A stretch of 64,000 nt of DNA from Panulirus ornatus (taxonomy: Eukaryota > Arthropoda > Malacostraca > Decapoda > Palinuridae). Where the stretch lies: positions 4,727,668-4,791,667 of the forward strand of contig NC_092241.1 in assembly GCF_036320965.1 (NCBI RefSeq). Direction: 5' to 3'. The notes under the pieces were generated by a model. It searched no databases and was not told the DNA's origin. It saw only the letters and a program-made list of their open reading frames with translations. The position numbers and the translations under genes are program-made. This document shows positions 12,040-20,520 of the stretch, piece after piece (the first letter of the stretch is position 1; the number at the start of each line of letters is the position of its first letter).

Positions 12040-12800
12040 TTTGATCAATATTGGATGAACTTTTTGAGGTGAATGCCAAATGCCTCATTTTTGAGTGCCA
12101 CAAAGTGACAGTTGCAGAAAAAGGCAAGAGTTGAGGTCATCCTCTGGACACCATATGTTCTAGTGAAGACACCTCTCTGGGAGAAGCTGATGACTGTTGA
12201 CTAAACACCTGATGAGAGCAATCATCATTGTAACTGTAATGACAGGTAAAGAGGTGAGGAATCATGGGAAGCATGGCTTATTTCCTGCTATGTGCACCAT
12301 CCTTTTGTTGTATTTGCTGAAGGTTGTCAGACATTACTCGATTTCTCTCACATTATTAATTTCGTTTATGACAGCATCTGTGTCCACAGGTGCTCAGTGT
12401 TGTTTTTCATTTCATTTTTCCCCATTCCAAAGGAGTCGATATTTATCTCAAGTGAAAAATAAGATGTCTCTATTGGCCCAGAGGATGACCTCCTTTATGT
12501 TTGCAGCCTTTCTGCATCCCTTTCTTATTCAATGAGATTCATCAACATCAGATATCAGAATGAGGAACAGGAGGGATGCAAGTACAGTTTCTTGAGGGGA
12601 GAGAGAGCTTTTTCCTGCGGAAGCAATGGGAATGGCCTGTATTATAACCATGTGATCTGTTAGTTAAAAGGTTGTATTTCCATAACCCAGTGTTTTCAGG
12701 TTCCCATCTCGCATTTTAAGTGCAATGACACCATGGTCATCTTAATCAAATGCTTTTGCAAAGTCTGTGCAAATCTCATCAGCATTTTTGTTTGTTCTTT
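12040..12800 (-). pseudogene. Decayed reverse transcriptase of a second LINE family
   Basis: On the minus strand, TDFAKAFD is followed by a stop and DDH at about 12735-12770, the region of RT block A. SPQETVLASLLFLILISDVD lies at 12541-12600 and matches the common VPQGTVLGPLLFLIFISDID form of block B. A WANRDILF stretch with lysine- and asparagine-rich neighbours near 12470 fits the segment after the catalytic box. The motifs belong to a jockey- or CR1-related RT rather than to the RTE family that fills the rest of the window. Stops and frame changes show it is an old relic. The exact clade cannot be set by eye. Confidence 0.65.
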
Positions 12801-12847
12801 ATAGACTCAACAATTTTACTGAAGGTTCCCTGAAACCTCCATCAGAG

Positions 12848-12960
12848 TTGCTAGAGATGCTTTGTGGATAGTGTTACAAATACATAGCGTGAAGAGTTTC
12901 TACAAAGAAACTAAGGCATGTGTGCAAGTTAGAAGAGAAGAGGTACAAAGGAATTCAAGC
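12848..12960 (+). pseudogene. Very old RTE-like RT scrap
   Basis: The stretch reads RDALWIVLQIHSV, then KSFYKETKACVQVRREE, with the spacing of the RDALWKVLRIYGV / KSFYRGCKACVRVGREE region of RTE copies. It is short and diverged, so this is a tentative call. Confidence 0.45.
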
Positions 12961-13486
12961 AGCAACAGACCATTAGGTCCTTTGAAGGGCATTTGTGATA
13001 GTGGAAGATATCAGAAGCTTACAGAAAGTGATAAAAGTTAGTAGGCATACAGATAATTCACAGACAATTACCTGAAAATTGTAATTTTTACTATGGAAAT
13101 GTAAATAATGAAAGTTGTGGCGTGAAGTATTTATCAATTCTATTCTTCATATCAACAGTATCTTAGTACTTTGTCAAAAGAAGGAACAAAGGAGGTGATC
13201 AAATGAGGATTTTTCCCCTCAGGTTCAGCCATCTGTTCTAAATGCTACCTTGCTAATGCAGGATATGGTGTCTATGTATGAAGAAATCTATAGCACTGCT
13301 TTCAACCACTCTACTTTCCAATCAATTCATGTGCTAACAATCTTGTACAAGAAAAAGTACTTTGCCTCATTTGATGTAACTCTTTTGCTCACGAGTTTGT
13401 GTCCATTACTACAAGTAAAATCAGATGAATCAAGTCATAGATAACTTGATAGATCAAGATTATCAAAGCCTTTGATCATTCTGAAT
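12961..13486. other. Unassigned spacer
   Basis: A 64-codon open frame at 13250-13444 has no recognisable features. Nothing else is seen. Confidence 0.4.
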
Positions 13487-13744
13487 ACAGATGATCCCCA
13501 CTGTGCTACAGGTTGACTTATGATTTTTCAACTTTATGATGGTGCAATAGTGATACGCATTAAGTAGAAAACTTTTTTCAAATTTTGATTTCCCAGGCTA
13601 AAAATATGCAGTATGATACTCTCTCATGAGGCAGAGAGCTGCAGCTTCCAGTCAGCCATGCGATCACGAGTGTAAACAGCTGTACTACATGTATTAAATG
13701 TATTTTTGACTTATATCTTCAACTTCTCTATTTTGGTAAATAGA

Positions 13745-14080
13745 GAAGAGGTAGTAAAAGCTTTACGGAAGATGAAAGCCGGCAAGGCAGCAGGTTTGGA
13801 TGGTATTGCAGTGGAATTTATTAAAAAAGGGGGTGACGGTACTGTTGACTGGTTGGTAAGGTTATTTAATGTATGCATGATTCATGGTGAGGTGCCTGAG
13901 GATTGGCGGAATTCTTGCATAGTGCCACTGTACAAAGGCAAAGGGGATAAGAGTGAGTGCTCAAATTACAGAGGCATAAGTTTGTTGAGTATTCCTGGTA
14001 AATTATATGGGAGGGTATTGATTGAGAGGGTGAAGGCATGTACAGAGCATCAGATTGGGGAAGAGCAGTGTGGTTTGCTT
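13745..14080 (+). pseudogene. N-terminal RT segment of RTE copy 3, cut off by a deletion
   Basis: The frame encodes MKAGKAAGLDGIAVEFIKKG and CIVPLYKGKGDK, followed by SNYRGISLLS and HQIGEEQCG. At about 14076 a 34-bp deletion (relative to the other copies) removes the RSGRGCVDQVF region and shifts the frame. Four shared bases (GTTT) flank the deleted part. The rest of the RT continues in a different frame at 14206. Confidence 0.8.
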
Positions 14081-14205
14081 TGAAGAATGTATGTGAGAAA
14101 AACTTAGAAAAACAAATGGATTTGTATGTAGCATTTATGGATCTGGAGAAGGCATATGGTAGAGTTGATAGAGATGCTCTGTGGAAGGTTTAAAGAATAT
14201 ATGGT

Positions 14206-15228
14206 GTGGGAGGCAAGTTGTTAGAAGCAGTGAAAAGTTTTTATCGAGGATGTAAGGCATGTGTACGTGTAGGAAGAGAGGAAAGTGATTGGTTCTCAGT
14301 GAATGTAGGTTTGCGGCAGGGGTGTGTGATGTCTCCATGGTTGTTTAATTTGTTTATGGATGGGGTTGTTAGGGAGGTAAATGCAAGAGTTTTGGAAAGA
14401 GGGGCAAGTATGAAGTCTGTTGGGGATGAGAGAGCTTGGGAAGTGAGTCAGTTGTTGTTCGCTGATGATACAGTGCTGGTGGCTGATTCATGTGAGAAAC
14501 TGCAGAAGCTGGTGACTGAGTTTGGTAAAGTGTGTGGAAGAAGAAAGTTAAGATTAAATGTAAATAAGAGCAAGGTTATTAGGTACAGTAGGGTTGAGGG
14601 TCAAGTCAATTGGGAGGTGAGTTTGAATGGAGAAAAACTGGAGGAAGTGAAGTGTTTTAGATATCTGGGAGTGGATCTCGCAGCGGATGGAACCATGGAA
14701 GCGGAAGTGGATCATAGGGTGGGGGAGGGGGCGAAAATTCTGGGGGCCTTGAAGAATGTGTGGAAGTCGAGAGCATTATCTCGGAAAGCAAAAATGGGTA
14801 TGTTTGAAGGAATAGTGGTTCCAACAATGTTGTATGGTTGCGAGGCGTGGGCTATGGATAGAGTTGTGCGCAGGAGGATGGATGTGCTGGAAATGAGATG
14901 TTTGAGGACAATGTGTGGTGTGAGGTGGTTTGATCGAGTGAGTAACGTAAGGGTAAGAGAGATGTGTGGAAATAAAAAGAGCGTGGTTGAGAGAGCAGAA
15001 GAGGGTGTTTTGAAGTGGTTTGGGCACATGGAGAGAATGAGTGAGGAAAGATTGACCAAGAGGATATATGTGTCGGAGGTGGAGGGAACGAGGAGAAGAG
15101 GGAGACCAAATTGGAGGTGGAAAGATGGAGTGAAAAAGATTTTGTGTGATCGGGGCCTGAACATGCAGGAGGGTGAAAGGAGGGCAAGGAATAGAGTGAA
15201 TTGGAACGATGTGGTATACCGGGGTTGA
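14206..15228 (+). CDS. RTE reverse transcriptase, C-terminal 340 residues open
   Basis: The open frame begins just after an in-frame stop at about 14190. It carries LRQGCVMSPWLF, the catalytic LLFADDTVLVAD (FADD box), NKSKVIRYSRVEG, CFRYLGVDLAADG, the YGCEAWAMDR segment and the basic GRPNWRWKDGVKKIL end, finishing RNRVNWNDVVYRG. These are RT blocks C onward plus the thumb and C-terminal region of an RTE-type protein. Fingers motifs lie upstream in another frame, so the copy cannot make a full RT. The near-clean frame supports recent insertion. Confidence 0.85.
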   Translation: MGGKLLEAVKSFYRGCKACVRVGREESDWFSVNVGLRQGCVMSPWLFNLFMDGVVREVNARVLERGASMKSVGDERAWEVSQLLFADDTVLVADSCEKLQKLVTEFGKVCGRRKLRLNVNKSKVIRYSRVEGQVNWEVSLNGEKLEEVKCFRYLGVDLAADGTMEAEVDHRVGEGAKILGALKNVWKSRALSRKAKMGMFEGIVVPTMLYGCEAWAMDRVVRRRMDVLEMRCLRTMCGVRWFDRVSNVRVREMCGNKKSVVERAEEGVLKWFGHMERMSEERLTKRIYVSEVEGTRRRGRPNWRWKDGVKKILCDRGLNMQEGERRARNRVNWNDVVYRG

Positions 15229-16207
15229 CGTGCTGTCAGTGGATTGAATCAAGGCATGTGAAGCGTCTGGGGTAAACCATGGAAAGCTGTGTAGGTATGT
15301 ATATTTGCGTGTGTGGACGTATGTATATACATGTGTATGGGGGGGGGGTGGGCATTTCTTTCGTCTGCTTCCTTGCGCTACCTCGCAAACGCGGGAGACA
15401 GCGACAAAATATAATAAAAATATATAAAAAAAAATCTTCAACTTACGATGGGCTTATCAGAACGTAATCCGAATGTAAGTCAGGGATCATTTGTACTTAT
15501 ATTAGATCACCTCTTAACCCTCTTTTTTTTTTAAAGCTAAACAGATTCGAGTAATTAAATCTCATCTTGTGAGATTTGTTTCTCACTCTGGGAATCATCC
15601 TGATGGCTTGACACTGTATTCCCTCCATTCTGTCTATGTCTTTATTCAGGTGGGGTGACCAAAACTGAACACAGTATTCAAGATGTAGATGAACCAATGA
15701 ATTGTAAAAGTCTGATTTCCCTGGACTTAAATTCGTAAGCTGTGCCTTCAAAATCAGAATTTTGCTCACTCTTTCCACTGCTTTCCACTTTCTGTGCACT
15801 GCTTATTTGGTTGTAGGTCACCAGAGATTATTACAGCCAAGTCTTTTTCCTCATTTACCTTTTGCAGTTCAAAAGAATTAATTTTTAGTTGCCTTTTTGT
15901 TTTTACCAATATGTAAAAAATCTATGATAACTGATGTTAAAATTCATTTGCCACTTGAGTTCAGTTCATCAGTGTGTCAATGTCAGTTTGAAGCTGTAGA
16001 CATTCAAGTTCATTTGTTGATTTATTTCCCATCTTTGTAACATCAGTGAATTTTGATATCTTGCAGTGCAGCCCATTATCAATATCATCAATATACATGA
16101 GGAAGAGAACTGGTTCCAAGACTGATCATTGTGGCACTCCACTTGTTATGACTAACCATTCTGAGGTTTGACCATAAATCACTACTCTTTGTTAACCAAC
16201 TTCCTAT

Positions 16208-16420
16208 CTAGTGAAGTACAACCCTATGAATGCCATGAAACTTAGTTCTTGCTATCAATCTTTGATGCAGAACCTTATTAAAAGCTTTTTGAAAGTCTGG
16301 ATAGATAACACAAACTGCTTTACTTTCATCATTCATGTTGATTATATTGTAAGAGAAATCAAGCAAATTTATCAGACATGAGCCACTTTGTTGAGGTTTG
16401 CTTTTTAAGTGGTGGTCCAC
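16208..16420 (-). pseudogene. RT block A of the CR1-like relic
   Basis: SGSCLINLLDFSYNII and VCVIYPDFQKAFNKVLHQRL are the finger/palm entry motifs of CR1-type RT. In family members the motif normally reads VYLDFQKAFD; here the first catalytic aspartate is kept (PDFQKAFN) but flanking positions have changed. The frame ends before the FADD-type box, which is not readable further along. Confidence 0.75.
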
Positions 16421-17099
16421 TAAATGGTTTACAATTTATATCAAATGATGGTTTTCATCAGCTTTCCAACTACAGACAATAAGCTAACAGGACAATAATT
16501 TTCTGACAATGACTTGTTACTTTTTCTTTAACATACATGTTATACTGGCAAACTTTTATTCATCTAGAATTTTTCCTGCAGCAAGCGACTTATCAAAAAG
16601 GGCAGTCAAGGGCTTAACTAGCTCATTTTTTGTCTTTTTCGTAGTTCTCTGATAAAATTTATCAGGACCTGCTGCTCTATTCATTTTCACTCTGTTTATT
16701 GATGAAAATATGTCCTTGGCTTTCATGTCAATTTGTGAATGTTCCCCTCTCATATCAATGAAACTGGAATTAGGACATGAGTTGCGTCTTTCATTATAAA
16801 TACAGATGCAAAAAGTCATCTGACATTTTTGTCATGGCTTCTTTGTCTTGAACAAGTCACTGTTTTCCATAATCAATGGACTTATTGACTGGATAATGAC
16901 TCTCTTTTTCTAACATAACTGTAAAACTCCTTAGGGTTTCTTTTGCTGTTTTCAGCAATATATGTTTCATATTGACATTTACTTTGTCATGTAACTCTCA
17001 TACCTTCTCTTCACAAATTAATATACATCACTCCATCATGCTAGTTACTGGATTCTCTGAATTTTTTAGGAGCTACTTTCTCAAACAATAGGCACTTTT

Positions 17100-17456
17100 T
17101 TATTTCACTGTTCCATCACATTGGTTTTGTTTTAGAAACAGATTGCCTATAACTCGTAGATAAATATGTTCCCCTTGCTGCTTTGAGGATTTTCTCAAGC
17201 TTTTCCAAGCTACACTCATGTCATTGACTATATCATCCCAGGTTTGTTTATCAAGAGCAATACAAAACTCATCAAAATTTGTACATTTGAAATCATATAT
17301 TTTTTCACAACTGTCATTTCGACCAATATTACATGCAGTATTGAAAGCAATCTCAAAAGCAACTTGTTGGTGATCACTTGTACCAAAGTTTCCTCCAACT
17401 TCAACATAATTAACAAGATCATCAATCGTAGTAAGATTCAAATATATTTTTGTCAC
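17100..17456 (-). pseudogene. Endonuclease C-terminus and linker of the CR1-like relic
   Basis: GNFGTSDHQQVAFEI carries the SDH motif that closes an APE nuclease domain. It is followed by a linker with TNFDEFCIALDKQTWDDI, typical of the region between endonuclease and RT in CR1-type LINEs. The nuclease start is upstream in another frame (17560-17670). Confidence 0.75.
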
Positions 17457-17959
17457 AAGTAGGTTTCTTAACTAACTGGAATAGGGCACTATCAGGCAAA
17501 TTCAGGTAGAGTCCATGCTCATAGCATTACAATGGAAAGGGATTCTCTCCATTTAGATACAGGTATGTTAAAATCTTCTGCTATGATAGAATCTTGTTCA
17601 TTACAAATTTCTGCTAAATGATCATAAAATCTTTCCTTTACCTCTGGTTTCTGTGCAGGAGGCCTATAAACTAGTCCTATGGTTTATTTTCTGACATGGT
17701 TTATTTTTAATTTCAACGAAAATGAAGTTTACATTCCCAACAGTTTTTTCTACAGGATCTAAATGAGCTTTAACAAAGAGTAGGACACTGAAGCCTACTT
17801 TGTATGCCCTATCTCAATCAGAAAGTGGGTACTCTGCAATTGAGTAATCAGCGAGGAAATCTCTACTGCTAACCAAGATTTGCAAATGGCAATCATATCC
17901 TATTTTCCTTCTAATGGTGGTTTCACTAACTCCGAGACTTTATATAGTATAATAAGAGC

Positions 17960-18790
17960 ATTAAGTATTTTTAGACGAAACTGAAGCCTATTTGGAAAGT
18001 TACTTATGGAGGGAAGTGTGGTTCCAACTGAAAATGGGTTTATGGTGTCTCAAGGGCTGTTTAATCTGTTCATGGACAGGGTGGTGAGGGAGATAAATGT
18101 AAGGGTCTTGGAGACAGAGATAGGTTTTCAATCTGTTTGGGGTTGGAAGTCCTAGGAGTTGTCAGTTGCCATTTGTTGATGACATGGCTCTGATGCAAAC
18201 CTGAGAGAGAAACACGGATGCTGGTTTCTACTGAATGGGGAAAGTTGACAGTTAATCCAACTAAAAGTAAGATTAAAAAGATTACCTGAGAAGAGAGACA
18301 GGTAGGTTGTTTGGAGTGTGAATCTCAATGGAAGAAAGGAGTCTTCTGAATATCTGGGAAGGACAAGGCAATGGATGGAATCAAGGAAGCTGACATATGC
18401 CAAAGGGTAGGTGAAGGGGTTAAGGTTACGTGTGCATTGAGGAGTGTGTGGAGAGAATGATCACTATCTCTGTGGACAAAGATTGATATATTTTATGGTA
18501 TTCTACTCCCAGTGGTGTTACATGGATGCAAAGCATGGTCCTTAGATGAAAAACATGAATGACGATGATGCAGTAAACAGAGGGTGAATGGGTTTTGCCA
18601 TGGCGTATGAAGTAATCAGGGGAAACCACAGAAGGGTATGTGGGACTTAGCTGCAGGTGGAGGGCTCTGGTTTTGTTTAATTTTAATTATACATGATAGC
18701 TAGAATGTGAATGTATGCAAATAAGGACATTCTTTGTCCCTACTACTCGCTAACTACATATGCAACTACGAACAAATTTGGAGAGTGAAT
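17960..18790 (+). mobile_element. Old diverged RTE-like relic
   Basis: VSQGLFNLFMDRVVREINVRVLE is readable near 18045-18110, followed by LPFVDDMAL, a decayed form of the FADD region, near 18165-18195. The tail resembles a long-form 3' UTR around 18690-18760 (GATAGCTAGA, CTACTCGCTAAC). It is far more diverged than the other RTE copies. Confidence 0.65.
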
Positions 18791-18824
18791 AGATAAATAT
18801 GTTCAAATCATATGAATTCCTGAG

Positions 18825-19170
18825 GTGGAGCGGTTAGTGTTCCTGGCCATGATGCATTCACAAGCCGTCCGGGGGGGAGCGCACAAGTTACAATCCTGGT
18901 TGTGGCAGCTAGTCTACAGTCAACGCAGCTGTTCATCCACCCCTTGGGGTTGGTCGATAAAATGGATACCTGGCTTTGGAGGTGGATAGGAAGCTGTGAT
19001 TTTGGTGCATTACACATGACAGCTAGAGACTGAGTGGGAATGAATGTGGCCTTTTTTGTCTGTTTTCCTAGTGCAACCTTGCTGAAGTAAGGGGTAGCGA
19101 TGCTGTTTCCTGTGGGGCGGGCTAGAGCCAGGAAGTAATGAGTGCAAGCAAGTATGAATATGTAGATGTG
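18825..19170 (+). mobile_element. SINE with tRNA-like head and RTE-like tail
   Basis: The head contains GGTGGAGCGGTTAGTG, resembling a tRNA A box, and AGTTACAATCCTGG about 50 bases on, resembling a B box (GTTCAANTCC). This is the internal pol III promoter layout of a tRNA-derived SINE. A unique body follows (about 18900-18985). From about 18990 the sequence is homologous to the long-form RTE 3' UTR, including the ACATGACAGCTAGAGACTGAGTG word and the GTCTGTTTTCCTAGTGCAACC module. SINEs usually borrow the 3' tail of the LINE that mobilises them. Confidence 0.65.
18830..18898 (+). promoter_or_regulatory. Probable internal pol III promoter (A and B box) of the SINE
   Basis: TGGAGCGGTTAG fits the A-box pattern and GTTACAATCC lies at B-box distance with a few mismatches. 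I infer pol III use from the SINE layout. No tRNA cloverleaf was folded. Confidence 0.45.
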
Positions 19171-19199
19171 TATATATGTATATGTCTGTGCATGTATCT

Positions 19200-19830
19200 G
19201 TATGGACCATGGTGAAGAGCCTGAGGATTGGCAGAATGCAAGCATGGTGCCACTGTACAAAGGCAAAGGGGATAAAGGTGAGTGTTCAAACTACAGAGGC
19301 ATACGTTTGTTAGGTATTCTTGGGAAATCATATGGGAGGGTATTGAATGAGAGTGTGAAGGCATGTACAGACCATCAGACTGGGGAAGAGCAGTGTGGTT
19401 TCAGAAGTGGTATAGGATGTGTGGATCAGGTGCTTGCCTTGAAGAATGTACTTGAGAAATACTTAGAAAAACAGATGGATTTGTATGTAGCATTTATGGA
19501 TATGGAGAAGGCATATTATAGGGTAGATAGAGATGCTTTGGGAAAGGTTTTAAGAGTATATAATAGGGGAGGTAAATTGGTAGAAGCTGAGAAAAGTTTT
19601 GAACAAGGATGTAAAGCATGTGTACGAGTAGCAAGATAGGAAAGTGACTGGTTCTCAGTGAATATCAGTTTGCAGCAGGGGTGCGTGATGTCTCCATGGT
19701 TGTTTAATTTGTTTATGGATGGGGTGGTTAGGGAGGTGAAGCAAAGTTTTGGAGAGAGGGGCAAGTATGCAGTCTGTTCTGGATGAAAGGGCTTGGGAAG
19801 TGAGTCAGTTGTTGTTTGCTGATGATACAG
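19200..19830 (+). mobile_element. RTE fragment, RT middle region
   Basis: The fragment starts at HGEEPEDWQNA and passes VPLYKGKGDK, AFMDMEKAYYRVDRDAL and PWLFNLFMDGVVREV, then stops abruptly within LLFADDTA. Two frame breaks occur, near 19639 (stop) and near 19740. At 19827-19831 it is fused tail to tail to an inverted RTE 3' fragment. Confidence 0.85.
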
Positions 19831-20520
19831 CACGTCGACCCTGGTATACCACGTTGTTCCAATACACTCTATTCCTTGCACCCCTTTCACCCTCCTGTAT
19901 CTTCAGGCCCCGATTGCTCAAAATCTTTTTCATTCCATCCTTCCACCTCCATTTTGGTGTCCCCCTTCTCCTTGTTCCCTCCACCTCTGGCACATAAATC
20001 CTCTTTGTTAATCTTTCCTCACTCATTCTCTCCATGTAACCAAACCATTTTAACAAACTCTCTTCTGCTCTCTCAACCACACTCTTTTTATTACCACACA
20101 TCTCTCTTATCCTTTCATTACTTACTCGATCAAACCATCTCATGCCACATACTGTCCTCAACCATTTCATTTCCAACACATCCACCCACCTCCGTATAAC
20201 CCTATCAATAGCCCATGCTTCAAAACCATATAACAATGCTGGAAAACTATTCCTTCAAACATACCCATGTTTGCTCTCCGATATAACGTTCTCTCCTTCA
20301 ACACTTTCTTCATCACTCCCAGAACCTTCGCCTCCTCCCCAACCCTGTGATTTGCTTCTGCTTTCATGGTTCCACCTGCTGCTAAGTCCACTCCCAGATA
20401 TCTAAAAAACTTCACTTCCTCCAATTTTTCTCCACTGAAACTTACATCCCAATAAACTTGTCCCTCAACCCTACTGAACCTAATAACCTTGCTCTTATAT
20501 TTACTCTCAACTTTCTCCTA
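19827..20520 (-). mobile_element. RTE fragment, RT C-terminus, inverted
   Basis: Read on the minus strand from 20520, it covers SKVIRFSRVEGQ, the KFFRYLGVDLAAGGTM segment, YGFEAWAIDR, VVERAEESLLKWFGY and PKWRWKDGMKKIL. It ends at NVVYQGRRA and the first bases of the 3' UTR. It abuts the + fragment at the shared word ACAGC. Confidence 0.85.

Larger units (their letters stand above)
13726..15433 (+). mobile_element. RTE-like LINE, young short-UTR copy with target duplication (copy 3)
   Basis: The copy is 5'-truncated just before the REEVVKAL part of the linker and ends in the short-form 3' UTR with an A-rich tail. An 11-bp duplication, ATCTTCAACTT, flanks it at 13715-13725 and 15434-15444, as expected for target-primed insertion. 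The target is the Tigger7-like element, so this LINE is younger than that element. Confidence 0.9.
13488..15493. mobile_element. Tigger7/MER44-like non-autonomous DNA element, split by an RTE insertion
   Basis: The left part is 13488-13725 and the right part is 15434-15493. The ends are CAGATGATCCC after a TA at 13486 and, reversed, CAAATGATCCC before a TA at 15494. Internal words such as GACTTATGATTTTTCAACTT and GATACGCATTAAGTAGAAA, and the distal TCAACTTACGATGGG, resemble from memory the Tigger7/MER44 consensus known from vertebrates. Removing the RTE gives an element of roughly 290 bp. No transposase is encoded. Confidence 0.65.
15500..17720 (-). mobile_element. CR1-like LINE relic
   Basis: Read on the minus strand, the order is right for a CR1-type LINE. 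Endonuclease pieces come first: RPPAQKPEVKERFYDHL and SIIAEDFNIPVSKW near 17560-17670, and GTSDHQQVAFEI near 17345-17390. RT pieces follow: AGPDKFY near 16660, SCLINLLDF and VIYPDFQKAFNKVLHQRLI near 16250-16390. A C-terminal LVHLHLEYCVQFWSPH segment lies near 15630-15710, ending LFSFKKKRGLRGDLI. Many frameshifts and stops separate them. It adjoins the Tigger7-like element at 15493. Confidence 0.8.

Noticed and set aside
12197..12535. A 112-codon + strand open frame
   Set aside because: It lies opposite the decayed RT read on the minus strand and shows no recognisable protein feature.
19200..20520. Twin-priming inversion as explanation for the two opposed RTE pieces
   Set aside because: Twin priming would leave an intact 3' end at one outer edge. 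Here the 3' end lies in the middle of the structure.
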